NCBI GenBank assembly: GCA_020063545.1
Contig: JAGUUF010000330.1
Span: 1-15,271 of the forward strand
DNA: 15,271 nucleotides
Source of the DNA: Cytophagales bacterium
Lineage (GTDB): Bacteria; Bacteroidota; Bacteroidia; Cytophagales; Cyclobacteriaceae
Direction of reading: 5' to 3'
Shown here: in pieces, positions 1 through 7,329 of the stretch
Layout of the letters: every line of letters starts with the position of its first letter
Position numbering within the stretch: position 1 is the stretch's first letter
Program-made: the position numbers and the translations under genes
The notes under the pieces: generated by a model
Seen by the model: the letters and a program-made list of their open reading frames with translations, nothing else
What the model was told of the DNA's origin: nothing
Database searches by the model: none

Positions 1-661
1 ATTTCTCCCATTTGTCAATGTCAGGAATGAAAAGTGCTTTTTTGGCCGGCCCTTCAATTACATACCCGGCAGTTTCGGAAAATTCATCGCGGTGGGGAAC
101 CAGAAACGGTGTGATGGAAACATCGGGTGTGAGTTGAATTTTTTCTTCAGGCCGGATTTCAGTCAGCATAATGTTCTTCAACGCCACCAGTTGACTCCAC
201 GGGCCGTTGTGTTCAAGGTAGTTTTTCATTCGGGGCAGGGCGTAAACCGGTACGTCTTCCGAATTCAATCCTTCCCGGCCCAGGTACATCAGGCCGGCAT
301 AATGGCCGATGTGCGCGTGGGTCAGGAAAATTCCCGTTGGGGTCATATTTTCAACCCCGGAATAATCATTCAGTAACTTCAGTTGGCGGGGCAGGTCGGG
401 TGTGGCTTCGATTATCCAGCGCTGGTTGCTGGGCGGGTCAACGATACCCAGCGATACCACCATGCGGGCAGGGTCGGGATTTAGAAACAGGTCGGCACAG
501 CATTTCTTTTTACACCCGATGTGCGGTGAGCCGGCATCCTGAACAGTTCCTAAAATGAGTATGGAAGGTCCGCGAAAGGATGGTGTTTGGTGGTGGGGTG
601 CCTGGTTTTCGCGACTCCGATCGCAACTGAGCAGAACGACCAGCAGCAGGAGGGCTCTCAT
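1..661 (-). CDS. MBL-fold metallohydrolase, PqqB-like lipoprotein (partial, 3' end missing)
   Basis: The reading frame is open from an ATG at 661 to the left edge, giving 220 codons with the C-terminus outside the window. The N-terminus is a short hydrophobic stretch ending in a lipobox-like LLSC (Cys13), so the protein is probably a lipoprotein. A motif ILGTVQDAGSPHIGC (residues 35-50) and a metal-site stretch THAHIGHYAG (114-123) resemble the PqqB-like branch of the metallo-beta-lactamase fold. Further candidate ligands are His190 (PHRDE) and Asp214 (FIPDIDKW). The canonical HxHxDH motif reads HAHIGH, so the usual Asp is Gly. The start codon overlaps the nfeD stop as ATGA, which implies translational coupling. 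Fold assignment is fairly secure. Substrate is unknown, and no other pqq gene is visible, so a role in PQQ synthesis should not be assumed. Confidence 0.8.
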   Translation of the reverse strand, partial: MRALLLLVVLLSCDRSRENQAPHHQTPSFRGPSILILGTVQDAGSPHIGCKKKCCADLFLNPDPARMVVSLGIVDPPSNQRWIIEATPDLPRQLKLLNDYSGVENMTPTGIFLTHAHIGHYAGLMYLGREGLNSEDVPVYALPRMKNYLEHNGPWSQLVALKNIMLTEIRPEEKIQLTPDVSITPFLVPHRDEFSETAGYVIEGPAKKALFIPDIDKWEK

Positions 662-1980
662 AAACCTTTCTTTACCCGCAGTGAGGTAGTCTCATCATCG
701 AGCACTTCAATGGTGTCGCCTTTTTCCAGGTATTCTCCCCGTGTGTAGGCATCGTAAAGCTGTCCGTCAATTATTACTTTGCCAGCGGGCCGCAATACGG
801 TATAGGCTGTACCGCGTTTTCCTTTCATCGATTCGGCAGCGGGCTTTACTACATAGCCTTCCGAAGTTTCCTGTGTTTGCACCAGCGCAATGCGTTTGAA
901 GATTCGCGTGTTGGAAAGACGTGCCCCGCCCACGAACAGCAGTACAATGCCGCCCAGTATTCCGCCAAAGGCTGCGGCCACAGCATACAGGATTTCATTG
1001 GCCGGCACAAACTCAAAGTCGAAGGCATCGTTGTTTACCATAATCAGGATAAGCGAGCCAACCGTAAGGGTGATGCCGGCAATACCTGCGATGCCGAATC
1101 CCGGCAAAATAAAAATCTCCACGGCAATCAGCCCCAACCCCAGGAACAACGCAATAATCTCCCAGTTTTCGGCCAGGCCGTTCAGGTAATAGGGTACTAA
1201 GTACAGCACCAGCGCCACGATGGCCGCGAACAGCGGAAAGCCTACACCCGGTGTTTGCAGTTCAAAGTAGATGCCGCCAATAATAATAAGTATTAAGAGC
1301 CCGCTGATAAACGGATTTAGAAAGAAGGCGATGACGGTTTCCGAACCGCTTAGTTCGAATTTTATTACCTCGTAATTTTCAATTTTGTTGCGTTTTAGTA
1401 TTTCATCAATGGATTCCACTTTGGCTTCGCAAAAACCGTATTGAATGGCTTCGGAGGTTGAAAACGTGATAATCTCACCTTCTTTTTTTACGCTGTCAAT
1501 CACAATATCTTCGTCCACCATGCCTTCGGCAATGCGCGGGTTGCGTCCTTTCTCTTCGGCAGTTGAGCGCATAATCGAGCGCATATACGACTGGTATTTG
1601 TCGGGTGCTTTTTCACCGGTGGCGCTTACCACGGTGGCCGCCCCGATGCTGGCACCGGGGGCCATGTAAATGCTGTCGCACGCAATGGAAATTAACGCCC
1701 CGGCCGAAGCAGCATCGGAATTAATAAATACCCAGATGGGTCTTTTAAAGGCCATGATCCGATCCACTATCTCCTTTGCATCGGTTAAAATGCCCCCGTA
1801 GGTGTCCATTTCAATAATCACGATGTCGGCTTTTATGGCTTCGGCATTCGCCAGGGCCAGGTCAACGTAGCGCCTGGTGCGCGGGTCGATTTCGCTTTTA
1901 ATTTCCATCTGCATCACGATGGTTTTCTGCGCATGCGCGGCCATGGAAACGAAAAGCAGGAAAAGCAGGATGTATTTCAT
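658..1980 (-). CDS. NfeD family membrane-bound ClpP-class serine protease
   Basis: This 440-residue protein has the full long-form NfeD (YuaF/1510-type) architecture. A signal peptide covers about residues 1-18 (ending AHAQ). A ClpP-like domain follows (20-200) with the catalytic-serine motif ASAGAL (Ser92) and MAPGASIGAA. The general-base Lys cannot be fixed by eye; Lys128 is a candidate. Several membrane segments lie between about 214 and 350, and a small soluble OB-fold-like domain occupies 365-440. Family members cleave hydrophobic membrane-associated peptides such as stomatin C-termini. No stomatin/SPFH partner gene is visible here; a lipoprotein hydrolase gene follows with a 4-base overlap. 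Length and domain order match complete family members. Confidence 0.9.
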   Translation of the reverse strand: MKYILLFLLFVSMAAHAQKTIVMQMEIKSEIDPRTRRYVDLALANAEAIKADIVIIEMDTYGGILTDAKEIVDRIMAFKRPIWVFINSDAASAGALISIACDSIYMAPGASIGAATVVSATGEKAPDKYQSYMRSIMRSTAEEKGRNPRIAEGMVDEDIVIDSVKKEGEIITFSTSEAIQYGFCEAKVESIDEILKRNKIENYEVIKFELSGSETVIAFFLNPFISGLLILIIIGGIYFELQTPGVGFPLFAAIVALVLYLVPYYLNGLAENWEIIALFLGLGLIAVEIFILPGFGIAGIAGITLTVGSLILIMVNNDAFDFEFVPANEILYAVAAAFGGILGGIVLLFVGGARLSNTRIFKRIALVQTQETSEGYVVKPAAESMKGKRGTAYTVLRPAGKVIIDGQLYDAYTRGEYLEKGDTIEVLDDETTSLRVKKGL

Positions 1981-2072
1981 AGGGTAAGATTCTCAAACCA
2001 ATGCGTTAAAATTAACCAAATCCCCGCAACAATAGTTTGGCTGACTATTTGTTTACTTAATTGAACGAAGGC

Positions 2073-2103
2073 TTTTATGAACGTGCGCGTATGGTTAACT
2101 TTA
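2073..2103 (+). promoter_or_regulatory. Bacteroidota-type promoter for the LysM-OmpA pair
   Basis: TTTT at 2073-2076 and TAACTTTA at 2096-2103 are separated by 19 bases. This fits the Bacteroidota consensus (TTTG, about 19 bases, TAnnTTTG) with one mismatch in each box. Transcription would begin near 2108-2111, leaving a leader of only a few bases before the TTG at 2116. Called by eye. Confidence 0.4.
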
Positions 2104-2115
2104 TGGAAAAGTTAG

Positions 2116-3171
2116 TTGGCCTGCATCGTATACCGGCAGGTCATCCCGGTTAACCGGCATTTTTTAATCGCAGCTATGACAACACTTTTAATTACTACCG
2201 TCTTTGCATTTTTTAGCCCCGGGGTCGAACGCGATTCTGTTGGTACGGAGGTTATCAACGGAAAGGTTTTTGTTATCCACCGGGTGGAAGAGAAGGAGAC
2301 CCTGTATGCCATTTCAAGGCGTTACGGTGTATCGGTAGGCCAGATATTGGAGTACAACACCACAGCCGATGCCGGCCTGGAAGTCGGGCAGATTCTTAAA
2401 GTGCCCTATGTTCCGCGAAGCAAGCCGCAGCCGCAGCAGGGCAACCTTCACAAGGTAGCCGAAAAGGAAACCCTGTTCAGTATTTCAAGGCTGTATAATG
2501 TATCGGTTGATGAGCTTAAGCAATGGAATAGCCTTCAGGATAATTCCCTTGCTGTCGGCCAGGAGTTGGTAATCAAAAAGAAAGATGCAGCGGTTGCAGC
2601 AACGGTGTTACCGCAGGTGCAGTCGGTACAAAATGTACATACGGTGGCTGCGAAAGAAACGTTATTTTCGATTGCCCGGCAGTATGGTGTAACGGTGCAG
2701 CAAATCAAAGAATGGAATAGCTTAACAACCGAAGAACTAAAGGTTGGCCAGCAATTGCTGGTAGCCCAGCCCATCTATAAAGAACAGGCCGTGGTTACCA
2801 TGGTGGAGAAACCACCGGTTGAAACAACAGCAAAGGAAGTGTCGGCTTCGCTGCCTGATGCGGGCAAACCGGTTATTATTACGGAGCCGGTTCGCAACAC
2901 CAGCGAAGTTGTTGAATCGGGGCTTGCCGAACTTATTGACGGTACGGAGGCTAACAGGAAGTACCTGGCCCTGCACCGCACGGCCCCTGTCGGCACCATC
3001 CTGAAAGTGCGGAACGAAATGAACGGCCGTGAAGTGTTTGTGCGGGTAATCGGCAAACTTCCCGACACGGCCCTGACGGACAAGTTGATCATCCGGATAT
3101 CCAAATCAGCCTACGATCGGCTTGGCGCCATTGATCAACGGTTTCGGGTAGAAGTTACATTTTACAAGTGA
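2116..3171 (+). CDS. Secreted triple-LysM protein with C-terminal RlpA-like double-psi beta-barrel domain
   Basis: The 351-residue protein has three LysM peptidoglycan-binding repeats at about 54-97, 111-154 and 174-217, each with the pattern KETL-(Y/F)-(A/S)-I-(S/A)-R-x-Y and a closing VGQ. A variable linker rich in Pro, Val and Thr (218-270) follows. The C-terminal domain (278-351) matches the second half of RlpA, with LALHRTAPVGTILKVRN and NGREVFVRV. Where lytic RlpA proteins carry an Asp in the NDRGP-like loop, this one reads IGKLPD, so it may bind rather than cleave glycan. The start is uncertain. TTG at 2116 gives a charged region (Arg7, Arg14) before the hydrophobic core and suits the promoter spacing; ATG at 2176 gives a shorter, uncharged signal. 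The downstream OmpA gene is coupled, suggesting joint work at the cell wall. Confidence 0.85.
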   Translation: MACIVYRQVIPVNRHFLIAAMTTLLITTVFAFFSPGVERDSVGTEVINGKVFVIHRVEEKETLYAISRRYGVSVGQILEYNTTADAGLEVGQILKVPYVPRSKPQPQQGNLHKVAEKETLFSISRLYNVSVDELKQWNSLQDNSLAVGQELVIKKKDAAVAATVLPQVQSVQNVHTVAAKETLFSIARQYGVTVQQIKEWNSLTTEELKVGQQLLVAQPIYKEQAVVTMVEKPPVETTAKEVSASLPDAGKPVIITEPVRNTSEVVESGLAELIDGTEANRKYLALHRTAPVGTILKVRNEMNGREVFVRVIGKLPDTALTDKLIIRISKSAYDRLGAIDQRFRVEVTFYK

Positions 3172-4277
3172 AAGCAACGTGCATAGTGGTACTGCTTACG
3201 GTTGTACGCGTTACCGGTATGGCGCAAAACCTGGTGCCCAACCCGGGCTTTGAAGAGTTAATCCATTGCCCACACAGTTACAGCACCGACCGGAGGGACT
3301 TTAATCCGCCCGGGTGGAATTCGCCAACGATGGGTACACCCGATCTGTTTCATGCGTGCAGTTGGGGCGAGGCCGATGTTCCCTACAACTGGGCCGGCTC
3401 ATCCAATGCACATTCCGGTAAAGGGTATGCCGGAATTTACGTATGGACACACAGCCATGAAACAAAAAACTACCGCGAATATATTCAGTGCGAACTGGCC
3501 GAACCCCTGAAAGCCGGCAGCCGCTACCGCGCTGAGTTTTATTTTAAACTTGCCTCAAACTCCGTTTACGCAGCCAACCGCATCGGGCTTGTGCTCACCA
3601 ACGAAGCCATAAAACTAAACCACGATCAACGCATCGAAAAAATTCCGTTGCTTTCGGTCGAACGGGATTCGGCCATTACATCGGCCAGCGGGTCGTGGGA
3701 ACTGGCCTCAACTGATTTTACAGCGACAGGCGGTGAACAATTCCTCATCATCGGCAATTTCTTCGACAACAAATCAACCAAAACCACGCGCCTGCCCCAC
3801 CGCATCGGCAAAAACCACATGCTTACCCATAGTGCCTACTATTATATTGACGATGTTTCGGTAGTGCCGCTCGACCCGGTAATTGCACCGGATACCGTTT
3901 CAGTTATGGCATTTGATGAGAAGGCCATTGAGCTTGATCGGGTGTATATATTAAAAAACATCCAGTTTGAATTCGACAGCCATGTGCTGCTGCGTTCTTC
4001 GTATGCGGAACTAGACAACGTTATAACCTACCTGGTTGCAAACAAAGATGTTTCGGTGCGCCTCTCGGGGCATACCGATTTTATCGGATCAGATGAATAT
4101 AACCTGAAACTATCGCGCGCACGCGCACGCAGTGTAGCCGATTACCTGGTATCAAAAGGAATTGATGCTGCCCGTATTACCACCTTCGGGTTCGGTAAAT
4201 CAAAACCCTTGCGGACTGACCATACCGATGAGGCCCGAGGCATAAACAGGCGGGTGGAAATACGGTTCGTTAACTGA
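3168..4277 (+). CDS. OmpA-family outer-membrane/peptidoglycan-associated protein
   Basis: The 369-residue protein starts with GTG, overlapping the stop of the LysM gene as GTGA. A signal peptide ends near GMAQ (residue 20). Residues 21-235 form a domain beginning NLVPNPGFEEL, likely a beta-sandwich of the carbohydrate-binding type often found in front of OmpA domains in Bacteroidota. Residues 258-368 are an OmpA C-terminal domain with FEFDS, SGHTDFIGSDEYN and LSRARARSVADYL. The two residues that grip diaminopimelate in this family are present (Asp304, Arg319). It should tether the outer membrane to peptidoglycan, which fits its LysM partner. The 3' end overlaps the convergent alkB gene by 8 bases. 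The function of the N-terminal domain is not known. Confidence 0.9.
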   Translation: MKATCIVVLLTVVRVTGMAQNLVPNPGFEELIHCPHSYSTDRRDFNPPGWNSPTMGTPDLFHACSWGEADVPYNWAGSSNAHSGKGYAGIYVWTHSHETKNYREYIQCELAEPLKAGSRYRAEFYFKLASNSVYAANRIGLVLTNEAIKLNHDQRIEKIPLLSVERDSAITSASGSWELASTDFTATGGEQFLIIGNFFDNKSTKTTRLPHRIGKNHMLTHSAYYYIDDVSVVPLDPVIAPDTVSVMAFDEKAIELDRVYILKNIQFEFDSHVLLRSSYAELDNVITYLVANKDVSVRLSGHTDFIGSDEYNLKLSRARARSVADYLVSKGIDAARITTFGFGKSKPLRTDHTDEARGINRRVEIRFVN

Positions 4278-5361
4278 TAACCGGCACGGACTTCAGCTGC
4301 CATGCTTCAAGCCGCTTGTTCATCATCGAAAACCACAGCGGTGGCACCAGGGCTATCACGATCATGGTAGGATAGCCAAACGGCAACTGCGGACTTTCAT
4401 CGTAATGGTTTAATACCTGGTAACGCTTACCGGCATGGGCATGGTGGTCGGAATGGCGCTGAAGCTGGAACAGGAAAAAGTTGCTGATCAGGTGGCTTGC
4501 ATTCCACGAGTGCAGCGGGTTAACGCGTTCGTACCGGTTCGGGGCAATTTCCCTGCGCTCAATGCCGTAATGTTCCACATAGTTCACCAGCTCAAGCAAC
4601 GTAAAGGCAATAACACTTTGTGCAAAAAAGAAAACCGGTATTTCGTATGCCGGCCGGTTGAGCAGGTAACTGAACAGTGCAGTTGCCAGTACACAGAAAA
4701 GCAGCGGCAACACGGCAAACCAAATCATGCGGTTTCGCCAATGGAATACCGGCAGGCTTTTGCGGGTAAGCCGGCTGGTTTCCAGTTGCCAGGCATGGTG
4801 GTAGCCCATAAAAACCGATCGGAACCAAAAGGAATAAAAATTTTCATTCTTCCTTGCCGTGGCCGGATCATTCGGGGTGGCTACCTGCACGTGGTGGCCC
4901 TGGTTATGCTCAATATAAAAGTGCATGTAGCACACCGTCATCAGCAGCACGTTGCTGTACAGTCGTTCAAGCCTGCTTTTTTTGTGCCCAAGTTCATGTG
5001 CTACCGTTATGCCGATGCCCCCCGTAACAAGTGCAAAACTTAAGGTAAAGCCAATCCATGCGGCTGGTGTGTTAATCGTGCCGGAACTTACAGCATAAAA
5101 GCCCCACAGCACAAACGCCAGTTGAATGAATGTCCACAGGTATGTAACAAACCGGTAGTAAAATGCTTCGCTGAGAATTTTAACCTTGGCCGGCTCAACA
5201 TTGGTGGTGTCTAACCCGGCAGACTGGTCAATAACCGGGATGATGATAAACGCGAAAACAATGGCCAGGTAATTCCAGTGGTTACCCAGGTAAAACCCTG
5301 TTATCACCAGTGCCGGAAGGATGAATGCGGTAAAAAAGCCAAGCCTTTTTGGTAATGCCAT
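4270..5361 (-). CDS. alkB: Alkane 1-monooxygenase (AlkB-type membrane di-iron hydroxylase)
   Basis: The 363-residue integral membrane protein carries all the histidine boxes of AlkB: HELGHK (122-127), EHNQGHH (151-157), NYVEHYGIERR (260-270) and LQRHSDHH (300-307). The third box and the LQRHSDHH form separate AlkB from ordinary fatty-acid desaturases. Hydrophobic helices surround the boxes, for example at 11-45, 70-90, 100-121, 212-234 and 241-259. AlkB hydroxylates the terminal methyl of alkanes, taking electrons from rubredoxin; neither rubredoxin nor its reductase is encoded in the window. It lies 23 bases downstream of a lipoprotein gene in the same direction, so the two probably form one transcript. 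Chain-length preference cannot be read from the sequence. A related xylene monooxygenase-type substrate is a less likely alternative. Confidence 0.9.
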   Translation of the reverse strand: MALPKRLGFFTAFILPALVITGFYLGNHWNYLAIVFAFIIIPVIDQSAGLDTTNVEPAKVKILSEAFYYRFVTYLWTFIQLAFVLWGFYAVSSGTINTPAAWIGFTLSFALVTGGIGITVAHELGHKKSRLERLYSNVLLMTVCYMHFYIEHNQGHHVQVATPNDPATARKNENFYSFWFRSVFMGYHHAWQLETSRLTRKSLPVFHWRNRMIWFAVLPLLFCVLATALFSYLLNRPAYEIPVFFFAQSVIAFTLLELVNYVEHYGIERREIAPNRYERVNPLHSWNASHLISNFFLFQLQRHSDHHAHAGKRYQVLNHYDESPQLPFGYPTMIVIALVPPLWFSMMNKRLEAWQLKSVPVIS

Positions 5362-5384
5362 GTGTTAAAAATAAGAAATAGCCG

Positions 5385-5984
5385 CTAATCCGAAACGGAG
5401 TAAAAGAGTGGTTTTTTTTCCGGCCTGGCGCTTTCGTCAATTTCTTTCAAAAGGGGTTTGTTCGCTTCGATGAATTGATTGTAGGCCTGGGCGGCCGCAT
5501 CGTAGTTTATGCGGTGGGTCTCGATGCGTTGTTCAGCAAGCCGTACCCGTTCCACCAGTTGCTGTAACGTGGTGTTGTATCCATAGGATGGAATGGATTC
5601 AGCAAGGGCGATGATTTCAGCCACCAGGGAATTGGAGGCAAAATCATACTCTTCTACCACATCGGGGTTAATCATGGTTTTCTGGGTGTACCGTATCCGC
5701 AGGAGTTGTTCAATGCGGTAGTCAAGCGATTGCAGTTCCTCATCATTTCCTTCACGGGTTACGCGCAGTTCATGGATGATGGACTTCATGGCTTTGATGC
5801 GCTGGTTGTCATCATACACCATGCGGTTCCAGGTGTTCAGCATGCTGTCTTTCAGCAACAGGTAGGTATCGGTAAGGGAGTCAATCCGGGTGTAGGCTGG
5901 GTCGTTTTCGGTTGTTTTCCCCGAGCAGGCGCCAAGCAGCATGGCCAGCATCAGGCCGGGTAAGCACCATATTGCATTCTTCAT
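5385..5984 (-). CDS. Small helical lipoprotein, LemA-like, function unknown
   Basis: This 199-residue protein has a signal peptide with the lipobox LGAC (Cys20). The rest is predicted mainly alpha-helical, rich in Glu, Arg, Leu and Gln, and probably coiled. The stretch RIETHRINYDAAAQAYNQFI (about 153-172) resembles the final helix of LemA proteins, where an RI..AR..YN..V..YN pattern is usual. I infer a distant LemA relationship from this resemblance only. It lies 23 bases upstream of alkB, so it may be co-expressed with the hydroxylase, though no direct role in alkane oxidation is evident. A promoter-like -7 box sits 17 bases upstream of the start, separating it from paaD. Confidence 0.75.
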   Translation of the reverse strand: MKNAIWCLPGLMLAMLLGACSGKTTENDPAYTRIDSLTDTYLLLKDSMLNTWNRMVYDDNQRIKAMKSIIHELRVTREGNDEELQSLDYRIEQLLRIRYTQKTMINPDVVEEYDFASNSLVAEIIALAESIPSYGYNTTLQQLVERVRLAEQRIETHRINYDAAAQAYNQFIEANKPLLKEIDESARPEKKPLFYSVSD

Positions 5985-6001
5985 GGTATTAGCACTACGG
6001 G

Positions 6002-6009
6002 CAAAAGTA
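6002..6009 (-). promoter_or_regulatory. -7 promoter box for the lipoprotein-alkB unit
   Basis: Read on the minus strand this is TACTTTTG, a perfect match to the Bacteroidota -7 box TAnnTTTG, 17 bases before the ATG at 5984. No TTTG is found at the expected -33 distance, so the call rests on one box. Confidence 0.3.
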
Positions 6010-6075
6010 TAAAAATGTTGGGGCAGCCCGCCTTACTTTTGTCAGGGTTGTAAGGTTTTGCACAAAATAGCTGTA

Positions 6076-6091
6076 TTTAAACCGGTTTAAA
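6076..6091. repeat. Perfect 16-base palindrome over the paaD stop codon
   Basis: TTTAAACCGGTTTAAA reads the same on both strands and includes the paaD stop codon (6077-6079 on the minus strand). It has no loop, so it is a poor hairpin. Its first 11 bases recur at 7980-7990, just upstream of the paaB promoter. Confidence 0.5.
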
Positions 6092-6565
6092 CTGCTCGAA
6101 CGCTTCATGGCAGTCGTTGCAGTAGTGGATGGAGCGGCACAGGGTTGGTCCGAAGGGATTTTTCAGTTGGGTGTTGGTGCCATTGCAGCGGGGGCAGGGC
6201 ACATGCTCCAGGATGTCTAAATCTTCAAGTAAAACCTTGCCTGCCGGTGGCGGAGCCAGGCCAAATTGTTTTAAGGCCTTCCTTCCTTTTTCGCTTATCT
6301 TATCGGAAGTCCACGACTTTTTAAAACTTATTTCAACATTAACCTGCTGTACTCCTTTTTTTTTCAGCACGGCAATCACATCGTTTTTCATCATATCCAG
6401 CGCGGGGCATCCCACGAAGGTGGGTGTCATTTCGATGGACACGGTGGTTGAATCAGGTATGCTGATGCCGGTAATCACGCCAAGGTCAACCAGCGAAAGC
6501 ACCGGTATTTCCGGGTCTTTCACTTCGTCAAGCCATTCCAGTATTTGTTTTTCGGTAAGCGGCAT
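6077..6565 (-). CDS. paaD: Phenylacetyl-CoA epoxidase maturation protein PaaD
   Basis: The 162-residue protein begins with a MIP18/DUF59-type domain marked by DEVKDPEIPVLSLVDLG (13-29) and PTFVGCPA (48-55, Cys53). It ends with a Cys-rich tail: CPRC (124-127), then Cys143, Cys149 and Cys152. This is the standard PaaD layout. PaaD is thought to help assemble the iron-sulfur centre of the epoxidase reductase PaaE. It is not part of the catalytic core. The gene is last in the paaBCD unit. I chose the ATG at 6565, which lies eight bases after the paaC stop. A GTG at 6580 in the same frame overlaps paaC and would add five residues. Confidence 0.9.
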   Translation of the reverse strand: MPLTEKQILEWLDEVKDPEIPVLSLVDLGVITGISIPDSTTVSIEMTPTFVGCPALDMMKNDVIAVLKKKGVQQVNVEISFKKSWTSDKISEKGRKALKQFGLAPPPAGKVLLEDLDILEHVPCPRCNGTNTQLKNPFGPTLCRSIHYCNDCHEAFEQFKPV

Positions 6566-6573
6566 AGCATGTG

Positions 6574-7329
6574 TTACCACTCGGCTGTTGGGTCAATGCG
6601 GAATACTTCGCTCATTTCATCCAGCAGGGGCTGCAGGTGATTGCTGTGTTGGCCAACCCTGCCGCCATAAACGGGCTCAATCAGTTTCCAGTCGGGCAGG
6701 GTTAGTTGTGTCTGGCTGAGTACCTTTTCAACATGCATCATCCATTTTTCGCGCAATGCGTTTTCTCCTTCGAAGATGCGGTCTGAAAGTAAATCCGCTT
6801 CGTACGGAGAAGGTTCGAACATGCCGAGGGCATAAGGCAGTGCTTTTTCCAGCGAATGCTGAAGCCGGCCGATGCTTTCTTCGGTTGCGCTGCCCAGTTG
6901 TTTTACCCATGTATTGGCATGCAGCGTATGGTAACGCAGTTCGGCACGGATTTTTACTGCCAACTCGGCCAATGGTTTGTAGGATGACTGTTTTAGCATT
7001 TCGAAGCGCAGCGCTTCAGCTGTGTCATATAAAAAATGCCGGATAAGGCTAAAGTCGTATTCGCCATTGGGCAGTTCAACAAGTATGCAATTATGAAACT
7101 GGCCTGCATTGCGCATAAAGGCAACCGTATCCGGTTCCTGTTCACCTAACTGATGAAGCAATTGATACAACGCATGGCTCTGGCCGATTTTATCCTGGGC
7201 CATACTGGAAAAGGCAATATCCTCTTCGAGCAACGGCCCCATGCCTGTCCATTCGCTGTTCCGGTGCCCCAGTATCAACTGGTCATCGGCCATTTTGTAC
7301 AGCAATTCCTTTATTGCCTCGTTGTTCAT
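6574..7329 (-). CDS. paaC: 1,2-phenylacetyl-CoA epoxidase structural subunit PaaC
   Basis: The 251-residue helical protein has the ferritin-like fold of PaaC. It starts with a helix containing MADDQLILGHRNSEW (13-27), followed by ELPNGEYDFSLIRHFLYD (85-102) and LRYHTLHANTWVKQLG (131-146). It closes with GGRVGQHSNHLQPLLDEM (222-239), a signature of this subunit. PaaC pairs with the catalytic PaaA but has no working di-iron site of its own. The gene overlaps the 3' end of paaB by 4 bases (ATGA), so translation is coupled. Length and ends agree with complete PaaC proteins. Confidence 0.93.
   Translation of the reverse strand: MNNEAIKELLYKMADDQLILGHRNSEWTGMGPLLEEDIAFSSMAQDKIGQSHALYQLLHQLGEQEPDTVAFMRNAGQFHNCILVELPNGEYDFSLIRHFLYDTAEALRFEMLKQSSYKPLAELAVKIRAELRYHTLHANTWVKQLGSATEESIGRLQHSLEKALPYALGMFEPSPYEADLLSDRIFEGENALREKWMMHVEKVLSQTQLTLPDWKLIEPVYGGRVGQHSNHLQPLLDEMSEVFRIDPTAEW

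Noticed and set aside
2103..2153. A 16-residue leader-peptide frame beginning ATGGAAAAG
   Set aside because: It starts at the edge of the proposed -7 box, so it would lie upstream of the transcript start, and the peptide has no attenuator-like codon run.
4435..5043. A 202-codon open frame on the plus strand
   Set aside because: It lies wholly antisense to alkB, whose four histidine boxes prove the minus-strand frame. Its product has no recognisable domain.
6031..6055. Inverted repeat CCTTAC-N13-GTAAGG between paaD and the lipoprotein gene, considered as a paaD terminator
   Set aside because: The loop is long, and no T-run follows on the minus strand, where paaD transcription arrives. The TTTT lies on the plus side, which has no gene to end.
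6129..6719. A 196-codon open frame on the plus strand
   Set aside because: It is antisense to paaD and the end of paaC. The product is Ser/Phe/Thr-rich with no family features, as expected of a shadow frame.
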